Part shown: in pieces, positions 44,085 to 53,572 of the stretch | Numbering within the stretch: position 1 is the first letter of the stretch | How the letters are laid out: every line of letters begins with the position of its first letter | Origin: Eubacterium sp. 14-2 | GTDB taxonomy: Bacteria; Bacillota; Clostridia; Lachnospirales; Lachnospiraceae | Direction: 5' to 3' | DNA: 64,000 bases | Assembly: GCF_000403845.2 (NCBI RefSeq) | Contig: NZ_KE159567.1 | Location: 409,670-473,669, forward strand | Notes under the pieces: generated by a model | Seen by the model: only the letters and a program-made list of their open reading frames with translations | What the model was told of the DNA's origin: nothing | Database searches by the model: none | Made by a program: the position numbers and the translations under genes

Positions 44085-45066
44085 TTTTGTGCTTATCTGG
44101 GTGGACGGCAACGATCCGGAATGGCAGAAAGAAAAGAATAAATACGACGAAAGCAATGATAAGGGCGACAGTACCATCATCCGTTACCGGAGCTGGGATA
44201 ATCTCCAGTACTGGTTCCGGGGTGTGGAAAAATTTGCGCCCTGGGTCAACAAAATCCATTTTGTCACCTGGGGTCATCTGCCTCCCTGGCTGAATGTGAA
44301 CCACCCAAAACTCCATATTGTGAATCATAAAGATTACATTCCGGAGGAATTTCTGCCTACTTTTAATGCCAATACCATTGAAATGAATCTTCACAGAATC
44401 AAAGGGCTGGCAGAACAATTTGTCTATTTCAATGATGATATGTTTATCACAGACCACGTGAAACCGGAGGACTTTTTCAAAAACGGGGTGCCCTGTGATG
44501 TATTTGCATTAAACTGCATTTATTTCGGGAAGAAAAGCGCCGGATTTTTTAACGGGAATGATCTGGAGCTGATTAATATTCACTTTGATAAAAAAGAATG
44601 TTTCAAAAAGAATTTCATGAAATGGTATCATCCCATCAATGGATGGAAAAGCCTGGTCCGCACTACCATGCTGATGATCTGGCCCTGGTTTCCGGGATTT
44701 TATTACAGTCACCTTCCCAGTAATTTTCTGAAGAGTACCTACAAAGAGGTATGGGGGCTGGAAGAGGAGACCCTTCGGGCTACCTGTATGGATAAATTCC
44801 GCACCAAGTCAAATGTCAACCAGTGGCTGATTAAGTTCTGGCAGCTTGCCAGCGGAAACTTTATTCCCCGTTCCATGAAAATCGGCCGATGCTTCCATAT
44901 CAAAGAACGAAATTATGATCTGGCTGTGGATTCGGTGCGGGAAGGCAGATATAAACTGATTTGCATCAACGATACTATTTATACGGAAGACTTTGAGAAG
45001 AAGAAACGGGAAGTGCAGGAGGCATTTCAGAAGCTGCTGCCGGAAAAATCCGGTTTTGAGCTATAG
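44017..45066 (+). CDS. Stealth family sugar-phosphate transferase
   Basis: A 349-residue protein with the Stealth conserved regions. KIDFVLIWVDGNDPEW is region 1. STIIRYRSWDNLQYWFRGVE with KFAPWVNKIHFVTWGHLPPW is region 2. FVYFNDDMFI and later FFPF-like parts fit regions 3 and 4. Stealth enzymes transfer hexose- or HexNAc-1-phosphate to make phosphodiester-linked capsules (for example CpsY, XcbA). AGGAGG at 44006-44011 sets ATG 44017. This start lies inside the preceding gene, a 68-bp out-of-frame overlap. The first 17 residues are very basic. It fits a locus making phosphate-linked polymer. Confidence 0.9.
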   Translation: MKETKRTKTAKTTKRPAKRRKIDFVLIWVDGNDPEWQKEKNKYDESNDKGDSTIIRYRSWDNLQYWFRGVEKFAPWVNKIHFVTWGHLPPWLNVNHPKLHIVNHKDYIPEEFLPTFNANTIEMNLHRIKGLAEQFVYFNDDMFITDHVKPEDFFKNGVPCDVFALNCIYFGKKSAGFFNGNDLELINIHFDKKECFKKNFMKWYHPINGWKSLVRTTMLMIWPWFPGFYYSHLPSNFLKSTYKEVWGLEEETLRATCMDKFRTKSNVNQWLIKFWQLASGNFIPRSMKIGRCFHIKERNYDLAVDSVREGRYKLICINDTIYTEDFEKKKREVQEAFQKLLPEKSGFEL

Positions 45067-45077
45067 GAGAAGAGATT

Positions 45078-47018
45078 TTGAGTAAAATTTGTGTGGAATT
45101 TCAGGATAATGTATTGAAAATCCGGTGTGTCAGAACCAGGATAACCCCGGAGGATACAGAGACTGTCAGCGTAAATGGGATCGAGTTCGGCAGAAAGTAC
45201 AGAACCAATATGCCGGTCAGAAACAAATCTCAGAAAAATAAAATCTTTTATATGGAGCCGGTGCAGATTGAAGTGAAAAATGCTGCCAGCCTGCCCATAC
45301 TGGCAGAAGGCGCAAAGGATGTATCGGTACTGGCGGTCTGGTCCAATGACAAATATATTTACTATGGTTATCTTCTGAGGAGCAGCGTATACAAGGAAAT
45401 TATAAAGTTTTCTTATAAAGTCCTTTATCTGGGGCTGAGCAGACGATATCTGTCTCTCTGGATGATTGGATATTTTCAGACCGGATCTGAGATTCCCATT
45501 CAGGGTCAGCGGTTTTATATTGACGAAAACAATTATCAGGAATCCACCATGAAGACAGATTCAGCTCTGATTCCTAAATGGAAGCTGCTTTTGCAGCATA
45601 ATTTCCAACATTTTAAAATCCCGTTGGATTCTCTGCTGTCAGAGGATACCCAGATAAACAATATGCTGAATATTATGTTGAAAGTGGACGGGCTGGAACT
45701 GGATTACCGTCTGGGCAAAAAGTTCAGAAACCGCCTGGCAAATATCCGTCATTATTATGCACCTTATAAAAGCCGGTATCTGAAAGACTTTGCCGTTCAT
45801 GTCAGAAGAACGGACCGGGGAAATTTTTCTATCGTAAAGCGGCCCAAAGAGGAAGTGGAAAAACGTCTCTGGTTTAAAATTATGGAGAGCAGAGGAATTT
45901 CCTGGCTTCTGTATCACCTGGGAAAATGGCGGGGGAAACATGGGAAAAATGTGAACCTGTTTTATGAAAAATTTTCAGAAAAGGCGGAGGAAGGAGCTTT
46001 TGATTTGTTTCTTATGGCCAGAGACAGCCAATCCTCCCGAAATTACTATATCATTGACGAGCACTCTGAAGATTATCAGCGGATCAGAGGGGAAAAGAAC
46101 GTGGTTCGGAAATATTCTCTGAAATATTACTGGCTGCTGTACCGGGTAAATTACTATATTTCCACAGAAGCCCCGGCCCATCTGAATCTCCTGCGGTCAA
46201 ACAACAAATATTTTCGGAAAAGTACCTGTGAACATCCCTTTATCTTTCTGCAGCACGGGGTTACCTACCTGAAATGTCAGGGCCCAACCTCCACTTTTGT
46301 GGCAGGGAAGGAAGGAGAGCCTCAGTATATTATTGTGGGAAGCGAGAAAGAGAAAGATGCGGTGTGCGATATGCTGAAACTGCCGGAAGAACGAATCTGG
46401 AACACAGGTCTGCCGATTTTCAGCAAAATAGATTACAAACACATCAGTCAGGATTCTCAGGATACCGCAGTAATTATGCTGACCTGGAAAACCTATGAGG
46501 AGCATCTGCAGGATTTTGAACAGTCGGAATACTATAAAAATGTAATCCGTATTTATCAGATTCTCAGCAAATATCTGGAACCCTCAAAAATTATTATTGT
46601 GCCCCATCCAAAGGTAATGGACTTGCTGGCCCATACGGATATGAAAGATTCTGTGTGGAAGAAACCCATTTCCGAAGTTCTGGGTGTGACAAAACTTTTA
46701 GTGACAGATTATTCTTCCGTATGTTATAATGTATTTTACCAGGGTGCCGGGGTGGTATTTTACCAGCCTGATCTGGAATTATATGAAATGGAAAGCGGCA
46801 GGCTGATTCCCTCAGATGACGAATACATTGGTGCCAGAGTGTTTGACCTGAAGGCTCTGGAGGAGACATTGCAGAATATTATTCAGGATGGCAGGATTAT
46901 TCTGGATAAAGCGCGGACTTCCAGAGACGAAGCGTGCTATCAGACCATCAATGAATTCAGCGACGGGAAAAATCTGACGCGGATTTACCAGAAACTGGTA
47001 AAGAAAAAGATTGTATAG
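45078..47018 (+). CDS. CDP-glycerol glycerophosphotransferase family protein (TagF-like)
   Basis: A 646-residue protein. Residues 1 to about 240 are a beta-rich N-terminal part. The rest is a TagF-type GT-B domain: IFLQHGVTYLKCQGPTST with the catalytic His, AVIMLTWKTYEEHL, KIIIVPHPKVMDLL, and LLVTDYSSVCYNVFYQGAGVVF. The start is TTG 45078 with AGGAGA at 45065-45070, while ATG codons only occur much further in. Its length matches polymerising TagF enzymes better than the single-domain protein at 35775-36974. The CDP-polyol used cannot be told from sequence. Confidence 0.86.
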   Translation: MSKICVEFQDNVLKIRCVRTRITPEDTETVSVNGIEFGRKYRTNMPVRNKSQKNKIFYMEPVQIEVKNAASLPILAEGAKDVSVLAVWSNDKYIYYGYLLRSSVYKEIIKFSYKVLYLGLSRRYLSLWMIGYFQTGSEIPIQGQRFYIDENNYQESTMKTDSALIPKWKLLLQHNFQHFKIPLDSLLSEDTQINNMLNIMLKVDGLELDYRLGKKFRNRLANIRHYYAPYKSRYLKDFAVHVRRTDRGNFSIVKRPKEEVEKRLWFKIMESRGISWLLYHLGKWRGKHGKNVNLFYEKFSEKAEEGAFDLFLMARDSQSSRNYYIIDEHSEDYQRIRGEKNVVRKYSLKYYWLLYRVNYYISTEAPAHLNLLRSNNKYFRKSTCEHPFIFLQHGVTYLKCQGPTSTFVAGKEGEPQYIIVGSEKEKDAVCDMLKLPEERIWNTGLPIFSKIDYKHISQDSQDTAVIMLTWKTYEEHLQDFEQSEYYKNVIRIYQILSKYLEPSKIIIVPHPKVMDLLAHTDMKDSVWKKPISEVLGVTKLLVTDYSSVCYNVFYQGAGVVFYQPDLELYEMESGRLIPSDDEYIGARVFDLKALEETLQNIIQDGRIILDKARTSRDEACYQTINEFSDGKNLTRIYQKLVKKKIV

Positions 47019-47036
47019 TGAAAGGAGAAACAGGTT

Positions 47037-49517
47037 ATGAAAAAGCGTGTGCTGGTTGCTTTACTGTGTATCAGTGTGGGAATTTCAGGACCAATGGGAG
47101 TACCGGTGGCAGAAGCGTCTGTGGTGAATCCGGAACAGACGGAGGAAAATGTGATTTCCGGTTCAGAGGAACTTCCGGAACAGGAAGATATTTCTGACGT
47201 GGAAACAGAGGATGCTTCAGAAGAAACAGCAGATGAAGAGGCAGCAGAACCTGAAAATACTGTATTGCCGGAAGTGACAGAACAGGAAGAGATCACTCTT
47301 CCGCGGCAGGCAGAGCCGGAAGTGACAGAAGAGGCTGCAAAGAGTACAGAGGAGACTCTGGAAATGGAGAAAATTTCCAGATTTTCAGAAAATGCTCCGG
47401 AAGCGGTCATGACTGACGTAAAAGGAGCAAATACAGTTACTCTGAATCCGGTACAGAACGCAGATGCAGCGGCAGTTCTGGAGGCTGCTCTGAAAGAAGT
47501 GGAAAAAAGCGGAACCACAGAAGTGACCACCATTGTCATTCCTGCAGGTACTTATAAATGGAACGAGGCTGTCAGCCTGGTATCCAATGTAAATATTGTA
47601 GCAACGGGAGCCACAATCAATGCTTCTGCAAACATAGATACCATGCTGCGGACAGTTTCCGGCAGAAATACATCAAACGTTACGGTGGAAGGCGGAACCT
47701 GGAACTGCGGGAAAAAGGCAGAGAGCGGATTCATATTTTACACCGGTAAAAATATTACCCTGAAAAACTGTACGGTAAATAACGGAAAAGGGAACGGTGT
47801 CCGGATTGGGGACAGTAGTATCACCCTTGTGGAAGGCTGTACCGTCAGCGGAAATGCCGGCAGCGGTATCTATGCCACTGGAAATACGGTGATTTCTGCC
47901 ATAAAGGGATGTACCATTTCTTCTAACGGAGCCACCGGAATGACAGCCAGCGGAATTACCGTCAGTGAACTGTCCAATACTGTTTTTTCCGGAAACGGAG
48001 AGCATGGGCTGGCAGTGTATAACAAGGCAAAGGCCAACAATATTGTCGGTGTGAAGGCAGAAAAAAATAAAGAACACGGAATTGCTGTTACCGGAGATTC
48101 CCAGATAAAAATTGCCGGCGCCACAGCAGAGGGCAATACTAAAAACGGGGTGTCCATTACCGGTGATAAGAGCAAGGCAGTGATTGAAGGCCTTACCACC
48201 ATGAAAAATAAAGGCACAGGAATTGCTTTTTCCAAGTGCGGCGAAAGCGTATTCAAAAATTCCAAAGTTACTTACAATGGCGGGCACGGCGTTACCATTT
48301 CCGATACCGTAGTGGATATGGCCTGTACGAAACAGACTGCCAATACAGTGGAAAACAATGACTGGAGCGGTGTTTCCATTACCGGAAAAGACTCCAAAGT
48401 TACGATTAAATATGGTAATTACAGCAAGAACGGACGTAATCCCAAATCTTCTTCCGAAGGAGAATCCGGCCATGGCGTAGGTGTGTTCTCAGGAGCAACA
48501 CTGGTGTTAAAAGAGGCCACAATGAAAGACAATTCCGTATGCGGTGTGTCTCCTTTTGGTGCCGGCACTTCTGCCACCATTGAAAAATGTGTGATTCAGG
48601 ACAACGGAAGACATGGCATAGGCGGAAGAAAATCCGTTACCCTCACAGTAAAAGGAAATACCATTAAAGACAATAAGAATCATGGTATCATGGTAAACGA
48701 CAAGAGTAACGGAAAGAACATAGAGAACAATGAAATCAGCGGCAACAAACAGTGCGGAATCTGTGTTGGAGTAAGATCTAAAGCTACTGTTAAGAATAAT
48801 AACATCAGCAAATCCGGACAGAATGCCATTTATGTGTATGACAAGTCCAAAGCCACCATTACCGGAGGTAAGCTCCAGTCCAATAAAGAGTGTGGGGTTG
48901 TGACAGATAAAAATGCTGATGTTACCGTAAAAAAAGTCAATATCAGCAAAAATAAAATTTACGGAATGAATATCAAGGGCGGAAAAGCAAAGGTTCAGTC
49001 CTGCACCATCAGCAGCAATAAGAGTTCCGGAATTCAGATAAAGGCAAAGGCAAAAGTGTCCGAATTGTCCGGCAATAAGATTAAGAATAATGGTGAATAC
49101 GGTATTTACTGCAAGGAAGCCTCTGTTACTAAAATAGAGAAAAACACCATTACGGGACACAAAAAATACGGAATTGTTCTGTATCCCGGTTCTACATGTA
49201 AGAATATTAAGAAAAACACCCTGAGCAATCCGGCTGCACCAAAAGAGATTGGCATTCAGGGTTCCACATCCAATGTGGGCGATGTGAAGCCGGTAACCAT
49301 CAGCACAGCAAAGAAGAATGGAACCAGTATTAAGGGTTCTGCTCCTTCCAATGCAAAAGTTTCTGTTAAAATCGGCAAGAAAACCTACAGTGCAAAAGCA
49401 GGCGGAAACGGAAGCTATACCATCAAAACTGCAAAGCTGAAAAAAGGAACAAAATTAAAAGTTCAGGCAGCAGCTGCAGGCGGAAATACCGTATACGCAG
49501 AAACAGTGGTAAAATAA
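47037..49517 (+). CDS. Secreted right-handed parallel beta-helix protein
   Basis: An 826-residue exported protein. The signal peptide is residues 1-27, ending in AEAS. Residues 28-120 are a very acidic Glu-rich linker. About 135-740 are a long right-handed beta-helix of about 22-residue turns, with recurring patterns such as GNGVRIGDSSITLVEGCTVS and NKIYGMNIKGGKAKVQSCTI. The last 75 residues (TISTAKKNGTSIKG onward) form a basic Ig-like domain. Beta-helix proteins of this sort are often polysaccharide lyases, epimerases or adhesins. No catalytic site stands out and no wall-anchor motif is present. It sits inside the teichoic-like operon, 18 bases after the TagF-like gene. Confidence 0.8.
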   Translation: MKKRVLVALLCISVGISGPMGVPVAEASVVNPEQTEENVISGSEELPEQEDISDVETEDASEETADEEAAEPENTVLPEVTEQEEITLPRQAEPEVTEEAAKSTEETLEMEKISRFSENAPEAVMTDVKGANTVTLNPVQNADAAAVLEAALKEVEKSGTTEVTTIVIPAGTYKWNEAVSLVSNVNIVATGATINASANIDTMLRTVSGRNTSNVTVEGGTWNCGKKAESGFIFYTGKNITLKNCTVNNGKGNGVRIGDSSITLVEGCTVSGNAGSGIYATGNTVISAIKGCTISSNGATGMTASGITVSELSNTVFSGNGEHGLAVYNKAKANNIVGVKAEKNKEHGIAVTGDSQIKIAGATAEGNTKNGVSITGDKSKAVIEGLTTMKNKGTGIAFSKCGESVFKNSKVTYNGGHGVTISDTVVDMACTKQTANTVENNDWSGVSITGKDSKVTIKYGNYSKNGRNPKSSSEGESGHGVGVFSGATLVLKEATMKDNSVCGVSPFGAGTSATIEKCVIQDNGRHGIGGRKSVTLTVKGNTIKDNKNHGIMVNDKSNGKNIENNEISGNKQCGICVGVRSKATVKNNNISKSGQNAIYVYDKSKATITGGKLQSNKECGVVTDKNADVTVKKVNISKNKIYGMNIKGGKAKVQSCTISSNKSSGIQIKAKAKVSELSGNKIKNNGEYGIYCKEASVTKIEKNTITGHKKYGIVLYPGSTCKNIKKNTLSNPAAPKEIGIQGSTSNVGDVKPVTISTAKKNGTSIKGSAPSNAKVSVKIGKKTYSAKAGGNGSYTIKTAKLKKGTKLKVQAAAAGGNTVYAETVVK

Positions 49518-49691
49518 TTTCGGGCAGGTACTGCCGTAAGAAAGTATAACAATGGGGAATCTTCGTTCCCTTTGGCGGAATGGACAGACTGCTCCGTCAG
49601 GGGAAAGGATTCCCTGTTGCATTACGTGCAAAAATTTCATCTTACTTCAGAAGAAAGCGGCTGTATACATAGAGAGAAAGGAATTATTGCA
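49518..49691 (+). other. Structured gap before the GT2-TagF gene
   Basis: This gap holds three short perfect hairpins: GGCAG/CTGCC near 49524-49536, GGGAA/TTCCC near 49555-49570 (followed by TTT) and CAGGG/CCCTG near 49598-49616. None has a strong T-run, so transcription probably continues. An in-frame ATG at 49572 would extend the next gene by 40 residues unlike any GT2 start. Confidence 0.4.
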
Positions 49692-51569
49692 ATGGAAGCA
49701 CAAAAAGCATACCAGTATAAATTTACTGTGGTCACGCCTGTGTATAAAGTGGAAGAATATCTGGAAGAAACTATTGAATCAGTTTTAAACCAGACCATCG
49801 GATTTGAAGAAAATATCCAGATGATACTGGTCAATGACGGAAGTCCCGACCGCAGTGAGGAAATCTGTCTGAAGTATCAGAAACAATATCCGGACAATAT
49901 TATATATCTGAAAAAAGAAAATGGCGGTGTCAGTTCCGCCAGAAACGAATCATTTCCCCATATTCAGGGAAAATACGTGAACTTTCTGGATTCCGATGAT
50001 AAATGGGCAGCAGATGCCTTTGAAATCATATATCCTTTTTTTGAAAAAAATCAGAACAAAACAGATGTGGTGGGAGCAAGAAAACGTTTTTTTGAAGGAC
50101 GGAATGACTACCATCATCTTGACTATAAATTTGAAACCACAAAAGTGGTATATCTGCAGACTCAGTACGATTATGTGCAGCTTGACGTGACCTCGTCCTT
50201 TGTAAAAGCCGAAGTTCTTAAACGTCACAGATTCTGTACGGAATTGAAGTACGGGGAAGATTCTGCTTTTATCAATGAAGTGCTGCTGGAAAAGTGCACG
50301 CTGGGTCTGGTATGTGAAGCGCTGCATTATTACCGGAAACGTAAAAACGAAACATCAGCATTGCAGAATGAGCTGAAATCAGACAGCTATTATGTAAATT
50401 CACCGAAATATTATCATAAAGCCCTGATAGAAAAATCGCTGGAGCAGTACAAAACCGTGCCGGAATTCATTCAGTACGCTGTGATGTATGATCTGGGCTG
50501 GCGCATCCGCAAAGATATCCGCTCTTATGTGACCGATGACAGAGCAGAATCCTATAAAAAGCATATTCAGGAAATCCTGCAGTATATTGAGGAACGGGTT
50601 ATTATGAATCAGCGAATCATGTATAAAGACGCCATGATTTATGCTCTTTCCCTGAAATATGACAGAGATATCCGCAAAGAAATCATTTACGATATGGGAA
50701 AACTGTTGTTCCACAATATAGAACTGCTGAACCTGTCCCAGACTTCCAATATTATCATCCTTACCTCCATGGAAGTGAAAGACCAGACCGTCTGCCTGGA
50801 AGGCAGGGTAAACACCTGGCTTCCGGAGGAGGATTACGAAATTTATACGGAAGTCAAAGGTAAGAGAAGCCCTCTTTCCTGCTTTGATTTAAAGGAATTT
50901 GATAAAATGGGACTGGACGGAGTCTGCCATAAAGGCAGGGGATTCCGGCTGGAAATCCCTGTGGGCAAAAAAGAATGGGACCTGACCTTCAGTATCTGGT
51001 ACCGTAATATTTATCGGAAAAAAGTCCGATTTGCTTTTGACAGCACCATTCCCCTGAATGACGAGGAAACCTCTTATTATTATCAGAATTTCTGTCTGAT
51101 CAGAAAAGATAAAAAAAGATTAATCTGTAAACATATGGGACGGCGGGAACGTCTGGAGTATGAGAAGGCTTACCAGTCCACGCTGGCCCGGACGGGCAGG
51201 AAAAACCTGATTCCATTCCGGAAGTGGTATATGCTTTTGAAAGAATTAAAGAAGAAAGAAATCTGGCTAGCAGCCGATAATCTCAGCCAGTGTCAGGAAT
51301 CTCCCGTTCCGGCAGTTCAGTATCTGTCGGAAAAACGTAAAGCAGGAACACGCATGTATTTTGTCTCAGAGAAATCCTGTCCTGCAGTAAAAGAAGCCGG
51401 AAAATACGGAAAAGTCCTGGCATACGGCTCATTCCGCCATAAAATCCTGTTTCTTCTGAGTGATAAAATAATCGTATCCGGGAAACATAAAGATGACATG
51501 GATGTGTTTGGAGAACAGGGAACCTATATGAAGGATCTGTACCAGTTTGAAACTGTTTTTTTGGAGTGA
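49692..51569 (+). CDS. GT2 glycosyltransferase with truncated CDP-glycerol phosphotransferase domain
   Basis: A 625-residue protein. Residues 8-250 are a GT2 domain (FTVVTPVYKVEEYLEETI, VNDGSPDRS, LDSDDKW). About 255-390 are helical and about 395-500 a beta domain. About 540-625 match the start of a TagF-type domain: KKEIWLAADN, YFVSEKS, GKVLAYGSFRHKILFLLSDKII, then LYQFETVFLE and stop. Full-length fusions continue FLQHG and another 300 residues with the catalytic histidine and the DYSS block, all missing here. The last codons ttg gag tga also form the ribosome binding site of the next gene. The GT2 half should be active, but the phosphotransferase half cannot be. Confidence 0.8.
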   Translation: MEAQKAYQYKFTVVTPVYKVEEYLEETIESVLNQTIGFEENIQMILVNDGSPDRSEEICLKYQKQYPDNIIYLKKENGGVSSARNESFPHIQGKYVNFLDSDDKWAADAFEIIYPFFEKNQNKTDVVGARKRFFEGRNDYHHLDYKFETTKVVYLQTQYDYVQLDVTSSFVKAEVLKRHRFCTELKYGEDSAFINEVLLEKCTLGLVCEALHYYRKRKNETSALQNELKSDSYYVNSPKYYHKALIEKSLEQYKTVPEFIQYAVMYDLGWRIRKDIRSYVTDDRAESYKKHIQEILQYIEERVIMNQRIMYKDAMIYALSLKYDRDIRKEIIYDMGKLLFHNIELLNLSQTSNIIILTSMEVKDQTVCLEGRVNTWLPEEDYEIYTEVKGKRSPLSCFDLKEFDKMGLDGVCHKGRGFRLEIPVGKKEWDLTFSIWYRNIYRKKVRFAFDSTIPLNDEETSYYYQNFCLIRKDKKRLICKHMGRRERLEYEKAYQSTLARTGRKNLIPFRKWYMLLKELKKKEIWLAADNLSQCQESPVPAVQYLSEKRKAGTRMYFVSEKSCPAVKEAGKYGKVLAYGSFRHKILFLLSDKIIVSGKHKDDMDVFGEQGTYMKDLYQFETVFLE

Positions 51570-51572
51570 GAA

Positions 51573-53567
51573 ATGATTAAGACGGTAAAATGGAGTGTAA
51601 AAAACAGTATGGCCTGTCTGTTTGGGCTTATGGTCTGTGTGATAATCACCCTGATGTGTCTGACGAAAAGCATTAATCTGAACTGCTTTTATGACGTGGG
51701 AGAGATTTATGATGTGGGGAAAACAGAGCGCACTTATGCAGGAAACAACTGGGTGTATGATAATAGTACCGGATGTATCAATATTTTAGATGATGCTGCA
51801 AATCAGATGTTTGCCATTACGGTTCAGCAGAAGAACTGGAATTATCTGTATCTGGAACTGGATGAACTGGAGGAGGAGTCTGACTGGGATATTCAGTTTT
51901 TAAATGCAGATTATGAGGCCACCGGTGTCATCAGCCAGCCTGTGAAAAATGGTCTGAATATTCTGGAACTTCCCAAAGAAGAAATTTATGCCATCAATAT
52001 TGTGATTACAAATCAGAAAGGGCTGACCTTTTCCATTCCGAAGATGCAGTTTCGTGAAAGACAGCAGACCTTTGGCTGGAAAGAATTCTGGATGGTGTTT
52101 GCGGTTGTTTCTGTCCTGTACCTGATAATCATTCAATTATACAGACGGTTCTGGAAAAGGAAGAAGACTGAACAGCCAAAAGGCCTGTGGATAGAAGAGG
52201 TGCAGAAAATTTATAGTTCCATACTGAACCAGGGAGCATGTTTGCGTCAGAAAGTTTCCTGTAAAGCCATTGTTCGAATCCGTACGGTTCTTTTTTTTGT
52301 CTGTTATCTGATTTTGTATCTTATGGTAACTTTACGATGGAGATGGCGGCCGGTTACTCAGAACAAAATGGTATTGTTATTGGGGATCTGTCTGTTTCTG
52401 ATTGCAGCGTTATCCTGGGAAAAGAGGGAATTTTCTGTATGCTGGAAAAATCCATTGGTATATGCCTGGTTTATCCAGTGGATACTCTGTATTATATCTG
52501 ATTTTCTTGTAAAGAAATCTTTCAGCCATGTGGGAATTTTTATGCTGACAGCAGTGGGGCCATTGCTGCTCTCCTGGAATCAGATGGAACATCCCGAAAA
52601 ATGGTTGAGAGATTTAAAAAAAGCTCTGGAGATGTTTTACTGGCTGGCCTGTATCTTTTGCATCTTTTGCCGGCCATATACCATTGGAAATCGTTATATG
52701 GGAATATTTAATAATCCAAATACCTTTGCGGGATTTCTTGTGACTGTGAATCTGGTGTTTCTGGATTACGCGGCAACTGGACTTAATGAAAAGAACCTGA
52801 AATGTGGGAGGATGATGAGAAATGGAGCAGGAATTGCCAGTGTGTGTTGTTTTCTTCTGCTGACTCAGAGTATTACGGGAACAACGGTATATATTTTTGA
52901 ATGGCTTTTGTTCTTATGGCGAATGTCAAAAAGCAGGAAAGAAAAAAACTACAGGAAGAATAGAATTATAAATTTGGGGCTTTTGATATTAAATGTTGTA
53001 TTAATGGTAACTTTAGGAAAATGGTGTCTTATGAAAGTGGCAGGATTATTAAATACAGCTGTTTCACTTCCCGGAGATTTGTATTTGTTGTCAGATAACA
53101 CTTTTTTATCTATGCATGTATATGCAGCAGGTGAAAAATTACCTTTGTTGCAACGGATTTCCCAGAAACTTTCTGGGAGAGGAATTAATTTTTTTCTGAG
53201 CGGCAGGGATGAAGTATGGAAAGTGTACCTGAGACAGTTAAATTTGTTTGGTAATGGCGAATGGTCTGAAGTTGGAGCGATGGGGAAAATGCATGCCCAT
53301 AATAATCTTTTGCAGATGATGTATGATTACGGGGCTTTTGTTGCGTTGCCTTATCTGACAATTATATATTACAGTATGAAATACAGTTTAAAGAATTTTC
53401 TTCAGAATCGAAAAGGGAGCCTGTTTATATTGGGAGCGGTGCTGAATTTTCATGTTACAGGCTTGATGGAGGATGTAATCTCACCATATGCCTTTGCAAG
53501 TTGGCTGACTTTTTATTTTGCAATCGGCAGTTTATTTGTACAACAGGCAGAAAAAGTAAGAGGGTGA
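51573..53567 (+). CDS. O-antigen ligase/polymerase-like membrane protein 1
   Basis: A 664-residue membrane protein. One helix (about 12-32), an extracytoplasmic beta domain (about 40-165) and about ten further helices. Near the end, SGRDEVWKVYLRQLNLFGNG and KMHAHNNLLQMMYDYGAF match the Wzy_C/WaaL signature (G-R-x-x-x-W ... G-x-G ... A-H-N), with a catalytic-type histidine. It polymerises or ligates lipid-linked glycan outside the membrane. GGAG at 51563-51566 lies in the end of the preceding truncated gene. The second half is more AT-rich than upstream genes. Its tandem paralogue follows. Confidence 0.75.
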   Translation: MIKTVKWSVKNSMACLFGLMVCVIITLMCLTKSINLNCFYDVGEIYDVGKTERTYAGNNWVYDNSTGCINILDDAANQMFAITVQQKNWNYLYLELDELEEESDWDIQFLNADYEATGVISQPVKNGLNILELPKEEIYAINIVITNQKGLTFSIPKMQFRERQQTFGWKEFWMVFAVVSVLYLIIIQLYRRFWKRKKTEQPKGLWIEEVQKIYSSILNQGACLRQKVSCKAIVRIRTVLFFVCYLILYLMVTLRWRWRPVTQNKMVLLLGICLFLIAALSWEKREFSVCWKNPLVYAWFIQWILCIISDFLVKKSFSHVGIFMLTAVGPLLLSWNQMEHPEKWLRDLKKALEMFYWLACIFCIFCRPYTIGNRYMGIFNNPNTFAGFLVTVNLVFLDYAATGLNEKNLKCGRMMRNGAGIASVCCFLLLTQSITGTTVYIFEWLLFLWRMSKSRKEKNYRKNRIINLGLLILNVVLMVTLGKWCLMKVAGLLNTAVSLPGDLYLLSDNTFLSMHVYAAGEKLPLLQRISQKLSGRGINFFLSGRDEVWKVYLRQLNLFGNGEWSEVGAMGKMHAHNNLLQMMYDYGAFVALPYLTIIYYSMKYSLKNFLQNRKGSLFILGAVLNFHVTGLMEDVISPYAFASWLTFYFAIGSLFVQQAEKVRG

Positions 53568-53572
53568 CAGCG

